Assembly (NCBI GenBank): GCA_003165455.1 | Contig: PLUJ01000256.1 | Location: 10,626-18,039, forward strand | Direction of reading: 5' to 3' | From: Acidobacteriaceae bacterium | Lineage (GTDB): Bacteria; Acidobacteriota; Terriglobia; Terriglobales; Acidobacteriaceae | DNA length: 7,414 nucleotides | Shown: piece after piece, positions 1 through 6,589 of the stretch | Numbering within the stretch: position 1 is the stretch's first letter | Layout of the letters: every line of letters starts with the position of its first letter | Made by a program: the position numbers and the translations under genes | Notes under the pieces: generated by a model | What the model was told of the DNA's origin: nothing | Database searches by the model: none | The model's input: only the letters and a program-made list of their open reading frames with translations

Positions 1-2078
1 AAGTCATGCAATTAGTAGAAAAGGGCAAGTTGCGACTCAATGATCCAATTGCGAAGTATGTGCCGGAGTTTGCCGCAGATGGGAAAGAAGACATCACCGT
101 GCGTCAGTTGCTCACGCACTATTCCGGACTTCCGCCCGATCTTGACTTGAAAGCACCATGGGCTGGCAAGGATACGGGATACAAGATGTCGTTCTCCCTC
201 GCGCCGCAGAATCCTCCGGGATCGAAATTCTCCTACAGCGACATCAATTTCATCGTTCTTGGGGCGTTGATCGAACGGGTTTCCGGTCAGCCGCTGGATG
301 GATATTGTGAGCAGCATATTTTTGCGCCGCTCAAGATGACCCACACTCGGTTTCTGCCCCCAGCGGTTTGGCGGGCGAAGATCGCTCCCACCCAGTACGA
401 TGAAAAAAACCACATGCTGCGCGGCATTGTGCACGACCCTACCGCGCGCCGCATGGAGGGGGTTGCGGGCCATGCGGGATTGTTCGGAACTGCGGACGAC
501 CTGGCGAAATTCGCGCAAGCACTTCTCGCGGGAGGCGATGGCATCCTCTCTCCACTGGCTGTCGAGAAGATGACGCAACCGGAGCAGCCGCCGAATGCTC
601 CCGTACTGCGCGGATTTGGCTGGGATATCGATTCACCGTTTTCCTCAAATCGCGGCGATTTATTGCCCGTTGGATCGTACGGTCACACAGGATTTACGGG
701 AACGTCAATGTGGATCGACCCGACGACGCAGACCTATATCATCCTATTGACTAACGCTGTGCATCCCCGCGGAAAGGGAAATGCAATCGCGTTGCGCTCC
801 AAAGTGGCGACCGCCGTAGCGGCGGCATTGCCGCTTACGCCAAGTGAAAAAGATGCGCTGCGCGGGCAAAGTATTACTGGCTACAACGAGGCTCAGACTG
901 CCGCGCGCCACATGGGCGCTCGCAACGGCAAGGTCAGTACCGGAATCGATGTGCTCCAAAGCAACGGATTCGATATTCTTCAGGTCCCCGCTCGCAAGAA
1001 ACGAATCGGCCTGGTGACGAACCAAACTGGATTGGATAGTGAGGGCAAGAGAACCATCGACGTCCTCGCCCACGCTCCCGGAGTTTCACTGGACGCGATC
1101 TTTAGCCCTGAGCATGGCGTCACAGGGATGCTCGATACCACCACGGTCGGCAACTCGAAAGATGTAGTTACGGGAATTCCGGTGTACAGCGTGTATGGCG
1201 CTACCGAGGCGGCGCGCCACCCTCCTATAGAGGTGATGAAACAGTTGGATGTGGTGGTTTTTGATATACAGGATGCTGGAGCCCGCTTTTATACCTACGA
1301 AACCACGCTGGGATATTTTCTCGAAGCCGCGGCGAAATCCGGAATTGAAGTGATTGTGCTCGATCGTCCGAATCCAATCACCGGCGCTTTCGTGCAAGGT
1401 CCGGTGTCCGACGGCCAGCGGGAAAGTTTTACGAATTATTGGACTCTGCCGGTGCGGCATGGAATGACCATGGGCGAACTGGCAAAAATGTTTAACTCGG
1501 AGCGCAACCTCAAAGCCAAGCTGACCGTTGTTCCGATGCAAGGGTGGCAACGTGGGGATTGGTTCGATTCCACCGGACTTGCATGGATCAATCCGTCGCC
1601 AAACCTGCGCAGCGTTACGGCCGCGGCGCTTTATCCGGGAGTCGCTCTGATTGAAGGCACAAATGTCTCCGTTGGACGTGGGACGGACACTCCTTTCGAG
1701 TTAGTCGGAGCTCCGTGGATCAAGAGCAGGGAACTGGCTGCTTACCTGAATGCCCGCGCTATCGAAGGCGTGAGATTTGTGCCGGTAAGCTTTACGCCCA
1801 GCGCGAGCGTCTATGACGGCAAGAATTGCGAAGGAGTAAATGTTCTAGTGACTGATCGGAACGCGCTAGATGCCCCTGAGTTGGGGATCGAAGTGGCCAC
1901 CGCGCTCAGAAAGTTGTACCCGGCGGATTTCAAAATCGATAAAATGGCAGAATTGCTTGTAAATCAAGCGGCCTATGATGCGCTACTGGCAGGACGCGAT
2001 CCCCGGCGAATTGCGCAGGATTGGCAGGAAGATCTGGAAAAATTTGAACTGGTACGAAAGAAATATCTGATCTATTAA
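1..2078 (+). CDS. Serine hydrolase (beta-lactamase/AmiE-like) fused to NamZ-type exo-N-acetylmuramidase (DUF1343), 5'-truncated
   Basis: The frame is open to the window edge, so the N-terminus, including the SxxK nucleophile motif of this fold, is missing; the Met at 6 is probably internal (residue 1 below). Residues 1-275 are a class-C beta-lactamase/PBP-type hydrolase: LTHYSGLP at 36-43, the second catalytic motif as YSD (77-79, followed by IN), and the third as HTG (227-229) in place of KTG. After a linker (about 276-310), residues 311-690 form a DUF1343/NamZ domain with GIDVL (313-317), LVTNQTG (336-342), FSPEHG (366-371), a FDIQDAG stretch with RFYTY (419-431), DRPNP (453-457) and NPSPNL (529-534). 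Known family roles: NamZ removes MurNAc from the non-reducing end of peptidoglycan fragments, and AmiE, of the beta-lactamase fold, removes peptide from MurNAc. The inferred role is turnover or recycling of muropeptides outside the cytoplasm. The hydrolase half could instead be an esterase or a different peptidase. Family assignment is firm; exact substrates are not. Confidence 0.9.
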   Translation, partial: VMQLVEKGKLRLNDPIAKYVPEFAADGKEDITVRQLLTHYSGLPPDLDLKAPWAGKDTGYKMSFSLAPQNPPGSKFSYSDINFIVLGALIERVSGQPLDGYCEQHIFAPLKMTHTRFLPPAVWRAKIAPTQYDEKNHMLRGIVHDPTARRMEGVAGHAGLFGTADDLAKFAQALLAGGDGILSPLAVEKMTQPEQPPNAPVLRGFGWDIDSPFSSNRGDLLPVGSYGHTGFTGTSMWIDPTTQTYIILLTNAVHPRGKGNAIALRSKVATAVAAALPLTPSEKDALRGQSITGYNEAQTAARHMGARNGKVSTGIDVLQSNGFDILQVPARKKRIGLVTNQTGLDSEGKRTIDVLAHAPGVSLDAIFSPEHGVTGMLDTTTVGNSKDVVTGIPVYSVYGATEAARHPPIEVMKQLDVVVFDIQDAGARFYTYETTLGYFLEAAAKSGIEVIVLDRPNPITGAFVQGPVSDGQRESFTNYWTLPVRHGMTMGELAKMFNSERNLKAKLTVVPMQGWQRGDWFDSTGLAWINPSPNLRSVTAAALYPGVALIEGTNVSVGRGTDTPFELVGAPWIKSRELAAYLNARAIEGVRFVPVSFTPSASVYDGKNCEGVNVLVTDRNALDAPELGIEVATALRKLYPADFKIDKMAELLVNQAAYDALLAGRDPRRIAQDWQEDLEKFELVRKKYLIY

Positions 2079-2200
2079 TTCGGTTCCCTTCACCAAACGT
2101 CACGGGAGTGCCCCTGCATCCTTGCCCGATTTATTGGCATGATATTCTCTGCCTAATAGCCACTGTTCCATCTCATACGGAGCCGTTGTCACAACTTATC

Positions 2201-2205
2201 GGAGG
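2201..2205 (+). promoter_or_regulatory. Shine-Dalgarno site for the VirB10-like small protein
   Basis: GGAGG lies six bases before the ATG at 2212 and fixes that start. An out-of-frame ATG at 2207 is too close to the site to be used. Upstream, in the 133-base gap after 2078, there is no convincing terminator. The best promoter guess (TTGCCC at 2122, TATTCT at 2143, 15-base spacer) is too weak to call. Confidence 0.7.
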
Positions 2206-2211
2206 TATGCG

Positions 2212-2964
2212 ATGCGCGCGCTGTGCACGTTGTTCTTGTTTTCAGGAATGTTGTTCGCCCAAGCGGACGAGACGGCGTCGACGGCTCCCGTGAAGAGTCG
2301 TGCCGCAGAAAGGACACCCGTCCTGGTTGCTTCGAAGACGGCTCCGGAATCAACTCCCAACACGTTCACGATCCCCGCTGGCACCAAGATCCCATTGTCA
2401 TTGAAACAAGCGATTTCCACTAAGAATGCGCGCGAAGGGGATGCCGTCTACGCTGAAACAGCATTCCCCTATGTAGTCGATAATCGCATCGTTATTCCTG
2501 CAGGTGCATACATTCAAGGCACAATTTCCCATGTCGAACGTGCCCAGCGACTTAAAGGGCGCGCGGAAATCCTAATGCGCTTTACATCGATAATCTATCC
2601 CAACGGCTATACGGTGATGCTACCGGGATCTGTCGAGAACACGCCCGGCGCGGAAGACAAGTCGGTGAAAGACTCCGAAGGAACGATTCGGGAGGATAGC
2701 GACGCAGGCAAGAGAGTGGAAGACGCAGCCAAAGGTGGCGCTGGAGGAACTGTGGCGGGCGCTACAGCCGGTGGTTTAGCCACAGGTGGACTGAACGGAG
2801 CGCGCGTCGGAGCGGGAGCCGGCGCGGCTGCCGGTGTTGCGTGGGCATTGCTGAAGCACGGGAGTGAAGTGAAACTGGAAGTTGGAACCTCGATCGAAAT
2901 GGAGATCCAACGGCCAATTACTGTAGAAGCTTCACGGATCGCGGTAGCAAAAGCTTCTCAGTAA
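2212..2964 (+). CDS. Exported small protein with VirB10/TrbI-like C-terminal fold and glycine zipper
   Basis: A 250-residue protein of unknown function. Residues 1-17 look like a signal peptide (MRAL start, hydrophobic TLFLFSGMLF, cleavage near AQA/DE); Cys5 is not in a lipobox. A low-complexity Ala/Ser/Thr/Pro linker (18-50) follows. The conserved core has IPAGTKIPL (54-62), a segment with REGD (74-77), then IPAGAYIQG (95-103) and a beta-rich stretch to about 137. This order resembles the VirB10/TrbI C-terminal domain, where an xPxGTxI strand and an LIPxGxxLxG strand frame a small barrel. After a charged linker (138-163), residues 165-204 form a Gly/Ala-rich zipper ending in a hydrophobic helix. 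The protein closes with a strand pair around VGTSIEMEIQRPI (214-226), like the last strand of VirB10. The zipper sits where VirB10 has its membrane-crossing antenna, so outer-membrane association is an inference. No other secretion-system gene is nearby. It ends 14 bases from the convergent transporter gene. Confidence 0.75.
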   Translation: MRALCTLFLFSGMLFAQADETASTAPVKSRAAERTPVLVASKTAPESTPNTFTIPAGTKIPLSLKQAISTKNAREGDAVYAETAFPYVVDNRIVIPAGAYIQGTISHVERAQRLKGRAEILMRFTSIIYPNGYTVMLPGSVENTPGAEDKSVKDSEGTIREDSDAGKRVEDAAKGGAGGTVAGATAGGLATGGLNGARVGAGAGAAAGVAWALLKHGSEVKLEVGTSIEMEIQRPITVEASRIAVAKASQ

Positions 2965-2978
2965 AGGCCGCGAAAATT

Positions 2979-4241
2979 CTAGCCCGTCTTGCCTGTGACA
3001 TAAGCCAATGCCAACGCTACAGAAAGTCCCACCACAAGCACCGTAGTCGCCCATGCGATTGAATTAAAGAGCCGCGAGTTTACATACTCGCCCATCAATT
3101 CTTTTTTGTTGATCAGCAGGAGCATGAAGATCAATACAAATGGCAGAACGACCCCATTCAGCACCTGGGACCACAACACGATGCTTATAAGTTGTTCTCC
3201 CGGAATCAGAAGCACAAGAACCGCGCCAGCGGCGATTAACAGCGTGTAGAGCCAATAAAAAACCGGAGCTTCGCTGAACTTCTTGTCCACTCCGGACTCA
3301 AATCCCATCCCTTCACATACCGTATAGGCCGTGGAAAGAGGAAGAATCGATGCGGCGAATAACGACGCATTAAATAATCCTACGGCAAACAGGATGTAGG
3401 CATACTGCCCCGCCAGGGGCTTCAAAGCTTGCGCTGCATCCGCCGCATACTTGATATCGCGAAAGCCGTGCACAAACAGCGTTGCGGCACAGGCGACAAT
3501 TATGAACCACGCCACCACATCGGTAAAAATACAACCCGTGATCACGTCCCACCGGGATGCTCGAAGTCCGCGCTTTGTAACCCCCTTTTCTACAACGGAA
3601 GATTGAAGGTAGAACTGCATCCATGGCGCAATCGTGGTTCCGACCACGCCAATTACCATGAAGAGGTATGCCTGATCACGAAACGCATGTAGGGCGGGAG
3701 GCTTAAAAGTTGCATAGGCCGCGTCTTTCCAGAGCGGATGCGCGAAGGCGCCGGCAAAGAGATAAGTGATATAGAAGAAGGAGGCAGCCAGGAACACCTT
3801 CTCCACAGTCTTGTATTGTCCCTTTACCACAATGAGCCAAACGATCACGGCACAAACCGGGACTGTAATATAACGAGACAGCCCAAAGAGTTCCAGGCTC
3901 GTGGCAATGCCGATAAATTCCGTGACCACGTTGCCAAAATTGATGATCAGAATACCCAGCATCATCAGAAACGTTATACGTAGGCCGAATTCCTCGCGTA
4001 TCAAGTCGCTCAAGCCCTTGCCCGTTACCGCTCCCATTCGCGCGCTCATCTCCTGCACCACGATCAAGGCAAGAGTGATCGGAATCATGGTCCATAGCAG
4101 GAGAAATCCGTATTGCGCTCCAGCCTGGGAATAGGTCAGGATGCCGCCGGCGTCGTTGTCCACGTTGGCAGTGATGATGCCTGGTCCCACCACCGCCAGG
4201 AACAACAGGGTCCGGCCTTTCCATCGTTTGAAGATTTTCAT
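2979..4241 (-). CDS. Nramp (SLC11)-fold divalent metal transporter, NRMT-like variant
   Basis: An inner-membrane protein of 420 residues with about 11 hydrophobic segments, the usual Nramp count. GPG followed by QAGAQYGF around TM1 and SQV with LPF in TM10 (358-368) identify the fold. Key sites differ from the classical proton-coupled Mn/Fe transporter. The TM1 DPGN becomes DAGG (30-33), keeping Asp but losing Asn. The TM6 AxxMPH becomes TTIAPW (202-207), losing the metal-binding Met and the His. In TM3 the proton-path Asp position is Val105, while Glu108 remains. Loss of Met and of proton-path residues is the pattern described for Nramp-related magnesium transporters (NRMT), so Mg2+ or Mn2+ uptake, possibly without proton coupling, is the inference. 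Start choice: the frame also opens with TTG at 4301, but ATG at 4241 gives the usual short cytoplasmic N-terminus. Neither start has a good ribosome site. It converges with the small protein gene with no terminator between them. Confidence 0.88.
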   Translation of the reverse strand: MKIFKRWKGRTLLFLAVVGPGIITANVDNDAGGILTYSQAGAQYGFLLLWTMIPITLALIVVQEMSARMGAVTGKGLSDLIREEFGLRITFLMMLGILIINFGNVVTEFIGIATSLELFGLSRYITVPVCAVIVWLIVVKGQYKTVEKVFLAASFFYITYLFAGAFAHPLWKDAAYATFKPPALHAFRDQAYLFMVIGVVGTTIAPWMQFYLQSSVVEKGVTKRGLRASRWDVITGCIFTDVVAWFIIVACAATLFVHGFRDIKYAADAAQALKPLAGQYAYILFAVGLFNASLFAASILPLSTAYTVCEGMGFESGVDKKFSEAPVFYWLYTLLIAAGAVLVLLIPGEQLISIVLWSQVLNGVVLPFVLIFMLLLINKKELMGEYVNSRLFNSIAWATTVLVVGLSVALALAYVTGKTG

Positions 4242-4246
4242 GAGCG

Positions 4247-4317
4247 CATTCGGCAAACATATTGCAAAGTGATATTTCCCTCTTGCAACACTCGCACGCA
4301 AGGGAAGGAAGCCGAAT
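4247..4317 (-). repeat. 7-bp inverted repeat in the transporter leader
   Basis: ATTCGGC (4248-4254) and GCCGAAT (4311-4317) are perfect inverted copies about 56 bases apart. On the minus strand the second arm ends six bases before the ATG at 4241, where a ribosome-binding site would normally lie. In a transcript covering both arms, the stem could hide the start region. The length is short enough to occur by chance. Confidence 0.3.
4262..4288. repeat. Two TTGCAA palindromes 21 bp apart
   Basis: TTGCAA occurs at 4262-4267 and again at 4283-4288, exactly 21 bases (two helical turns) apart, in the leader upstream of the transporter ATG. This is the geometry expected of a paired operator for a dimeric regulator. 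I do not recognise the motif as a known metal-regulator box. Confidence 0.3.
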
Positions 4318-4318
4318 T

Positions 4319-4348
4319 AGAATAAATGGAGTTGTACGAACGGGACAA
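4319..4348 (-). promoter_or_regulatory. Possible sigma70-type promoter for the transporter gene
   Basis: Read on the minus strand, TTGTCC (4348-4343) and TATTCT (4324-4319) are separated by 18 bases and face the transporter gene. Transcription would start near 4312, giving a leader of roughly 70 bases before the ATG at 4241. The match to consensus is moderate, and housekeeping promoters in this kind of organism are not well defined. Confidence 0.3.
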
Positions 4349-4427
4349 AGGAAAAGTACATTTTGCTGCGACGAAGTGCGTCGATTTTTAAATCGTTGAG
4401 CCAGGTCTAGGGTTGCGCCGGAGATGT

Positions 4428-4445
4428 TTCGCTGGGTTTAGCGAA
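4428..4445 (-). terminator. Weak stem-loop downstream of the M16 gene pair
   Basis: TTCGCT (4428-4433) and AGCGAA (4440-4445) form a perfect 6-bp stem with a 6-base loop, starting 14 bases past the stop of the M16-LolA gene. It lacks a following U-run on the minus strand, so it is not a typical intrinsic terminator, though it could mark the 3' end of the operon transcript. Confidence 0.25.
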
Positions 4446-4459
4446 CAGCTTCGGGTCAA

Positions 4460-6589
4460 TTAAGGGTTGAATTCTACGGCGGTGTACTCGGCAGTGCTCG
4501 AATCCTGTCCGTCTTGTTTATTGTGACGCACCATCGGAAGAGTAATGCCGTTGATCGTCCTCCAATCGTCCATGTCTGTTTCGCCCTGTACAGGTCCGTG
4601 CTGCCCGATAGTTCTGTAGTTCTCTTTCAAAATATGTCCGGTCTCCGGATCGATAAACCAGCGAATGGCCGCCCCATCGGCATTCACATCGACGATGCGG
4701 GCATCAACGGCGCCCACTTTTTCGGTTCCTGCCGCATGGAAATAGACATTTGAATCGCTGGCGTGTCCCGCGATGAAAATGGGATCGCGCTTGATTTGGT
4801 CGACAGATTCAGCTCTTCTATTATCCGGCCAAGGCTGAGTTTGGCCATTGGGAAGCTCCATGAAGGCCGCAGCCGGTGTGACAACGATCGTGATCGCGCC
4901 ATTGGGCGTCTGCATCACGGCGTGCAGATGATCCGGGTAAAGGATTAAACTTTCCATCTGCATGGGAAGATCGCCCTGCGGCGTTTTCTGTGTAAGGGTG
5001 ATATTTGTCTTCACTGACTGAATTGCTGCAAGTTTCGCTTCGCCGCCCATGGCTGCCACCACTTTTGCCGCCAAAGCCTTACCTTCTCCATTGGAAGCAG
5101 TGGGCTTATCGCTCTCGTCGCCTATCACGCCAGGCGGAGGCGGGATCGCGATATCGATCGTCCTCACTGTGCCGAGCGAGGAGAGAGGCTTATCGAATTC
5201 TTTCGTGTTGCCGACCACGAGTACGGCAAGTTGATCACGGTGCAGATACTTACTCGCGACACGATTGACGTCGGCAGCGGTTACTTTCTGAATTTCTGCT
5301 GGATACTTATCGAGCCAATCGGCAGGGTACCCGTAGAATTCATAAGTCATGCGCTCTGCGAGAACCTTGTCGGGAGAATCGAGCCGAAACACAAACGCGT
5401 TGAGAATAGCGTCTTTGGCTTGCTTGATTTCGTCGTCAGTGATTGGATTGGTGGCGACGTTCGCGATGTTTTCATCGAGAGCCCGCACGGTTTCAATGGT
5501 GCTTTGGCTCTTGGTACCCGCCACGAATTGCATTATCCCTGGATGGCCAAAATTTGTCCCGATGCCACCGCCAACGTTATAGGCGAGTCCGCGCTTCGTG
5601 CGGATGTCGTTGAATAGCCGAGATGAAAATCCCCCACCAAACGCTTCGTTGAAAACAGAGATAGCGTAGTAATCAGGATTGCTACGCGTAGTCCCGAGCG
5701 CGACCATCCGGATACTGCTTTGATTCACGTCCTCTTTAGAAATTAAGTAATAGCCGGCTTTAGCAGGCTGAAATTTAATTTCATCTTTTCGCAGTTCTGG
5801 ACCTTTAGCCCAGGATTCGAATGCCGCGCGGAGCTTTTTCTCCATGGCCGCGGCATCGAAGTCCCCGCTGACGCCCAGAATCATGTTATTTGGATGAACA
5901 TACGTTTTATGCCAGTCGATTAAATCCTGTCTCCCAATCGCCGCAATCGTGGAATACTCGGGCTCACGGGCGTAAGGATTGTTGGCCCCATAAGCGAGTT
6001 TGGCCGACTCACGCGCGGCGATACCGCCGATCTGGTCATTGCGGCGCGAAATGCTATCCTCTGCTTGCTTCTGCGCAATATCCAGCTTGTCGGCACGGAA
6101 CTCAGGGTTGAGCAGCAGGTCGTGGAAGACTTTGAAGACGTCATCGAAATCACCCTTGAGGCACGACAAGCTGATGCCGGTTGAATCGGGACCACCGCCG
6201 GTTTCAACTTTGGCGGCGCGTACCTCCAGCAAATCGTCCAACTGATCTCCGGTTTGCGTCTTGGTGCCTCCAGTGCGCCAGACCTCTCCAAAGAGATCAA
6301 CCAATCCGACTTTGTTGGCTGGCTCGTTGCTCGATCCGCCGCGAATGCGCGCGGTCACATCGATCAACGGAAGCTCATGATCTTCTTGCAGGAAAATCAC
6401 CATACCATTCGAGAGTTGAATGCGTTTGGGCTGCTCCGGATGGAATGCAGGCAATGGCGGCGTAGGAATCTCTTTGTAGCTTGTGTCCTGTGCGCGCGCA
6501 GGGACCGCACCGGATATCGCGATAAACGAAAGAATCAAGAGGGAAGCTATGTGCGTCAATTTGATTGCGCTACATATTTTAGAACTCAT
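4460..6589 (-). CDS. Zinc-less M16-family peptidase subunit with C-terminal LolA-like domain
   Basis: A 709-residue exported protein. A signal peptide with hydrophobic core SLLILSFIAI ends near PARAQ (30-34). Residues about 54-245 are the M16 N-terminal domain, with NGMVIFLQED (61-70) and RGGSSNEP (83-90). The zinc motif HxxEH is gone: the aligned stretch, GLVDLFGEVW with RTGGT (95-109), has neither His nor the Glu. The M16 C-terminal domain (about 275-460) is well kept, including FSSRLFNDIR and GLAY, so Arg324 and Tyr337 of the R/Y pair are present. A Pro-rich linker (481-500) leads to an added domain (about 503-709) with a GG-K-L-IxS start, LILYPD (548-553), WFIDPETG (644-651) and NGITLP (680-685), resembling the LolA/LolB lipoprotein-carrier fold. 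The likely role is partner subunit of a periplasmic heterodimeric protease with the upstream gene product, from which it is translated by a 4-base overlap. The role of the last domain is unknown. Confidence 0.88.
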   Translation of the reverse strand: MSSKICSAIKLTHIASLLILSFIAISGAVPARAQDTSYKEIPTPPLPAFHPEQPKRIQLSNGMVIFLQEDHELPLIDVTARIRGGSSNEPANKVGLVDLFGEVWRTGGTKTQTGDQLDDLLEVRAAKVETGGGPDSTGISLSCLKGDFDDVFKVFHDLLLNPEFRADKLDIAQKQAEDSISRRNDQIGGIAARESAKLAYGANNPYAREPEYSTIAAIGRQDLIDWHKTYVHPNNMILGVSGDFDAAAMEKKLRAAFESWAKGPELRKDEIKFQPAKAGYYLISKEDVNQSSIRMVALGTTRSNPDYYAISVFNEAFGGGFSSRLFNDIRTKRGLAYNVGGGIGTNFGHPGIMQFVAGTKSQSTIETVRALDENIANVATNPITDDEIKQAKDAILNAFVFRLDSPDKVLAERMTYEFYGYPADWLDKYPAEIQKVTAADVNRVASKYLHRDQLAVLVVGNTKEFDKPLSSLGTVRTIDIAIPPPPGVIGDESDKPTASNGEGKALAAKVVAAMGGEAKLAAIQSVKTNITLTQKTPQGDLPMQMESLILYPDHLHAVMQTPNGAITIVVTPAAAFMELPNGQTQPWPDNRRAESVDQIKRDPIFIAGHASDSNVYFHAAGTEKVGAVDARIVDVNADGAAIRWFIDPETGHILKENYRTIGQHGPVQGETDMDDWRTINGITLPMVRHNKQDGQDSSTAEYTAVEFNP

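Noticed and set aside
12..578. 188-residue minus-strand frame opposite the serine hydrolase domain
   Set aside because: No recognisable motif and no ribosome site; the plus-strand frame clearly encodes a conserved enzyme here.
2081..2160. Possible terminator or promoter in the gap after the hydrolase-muramidase gene
   Set aside because: Only GGG/CCC and GGCA/TGCC mini-stems of 3-4 bp and off-consensus promoter boxes were found.
2108..2293. 61-residue plus-strand frame in the gap before the VirB10-like gene
   Set aside because: Cys/Arg-rich without any motif, no ribosome site, and it overlaps the start of the better-supported gene at 2212.
3703..4260. 185-residue minus-strand frame with an ATG start overlapping the transporter gene
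   Set aside because: It is Arg/His/Gly-rich with no hydrophobic pattern or motif, and lies wholly over well-conserved Nramp coding sequence in another frame.
4242..4301. 20-residue N-terminal extension of the transporter from a TTG at 4301
   Set aside because: The extra residues do not resemble the Nramp N-terminus, TTG is a rare start and no Shine-Dalgarno site precedes it, so the ATG at 4241 is preferred. The choice is not certain.
4369..4389. CGACG/CGTCG hairpin followed by ATTTTT, resembling a plus-strand terminator
   Set aside because: No plus-strand gene ends nearby (the last one ends at 2964), and the 5-bp stem is weak. An overlapping palindrome (4382-4395) is AT-rich and short as well.
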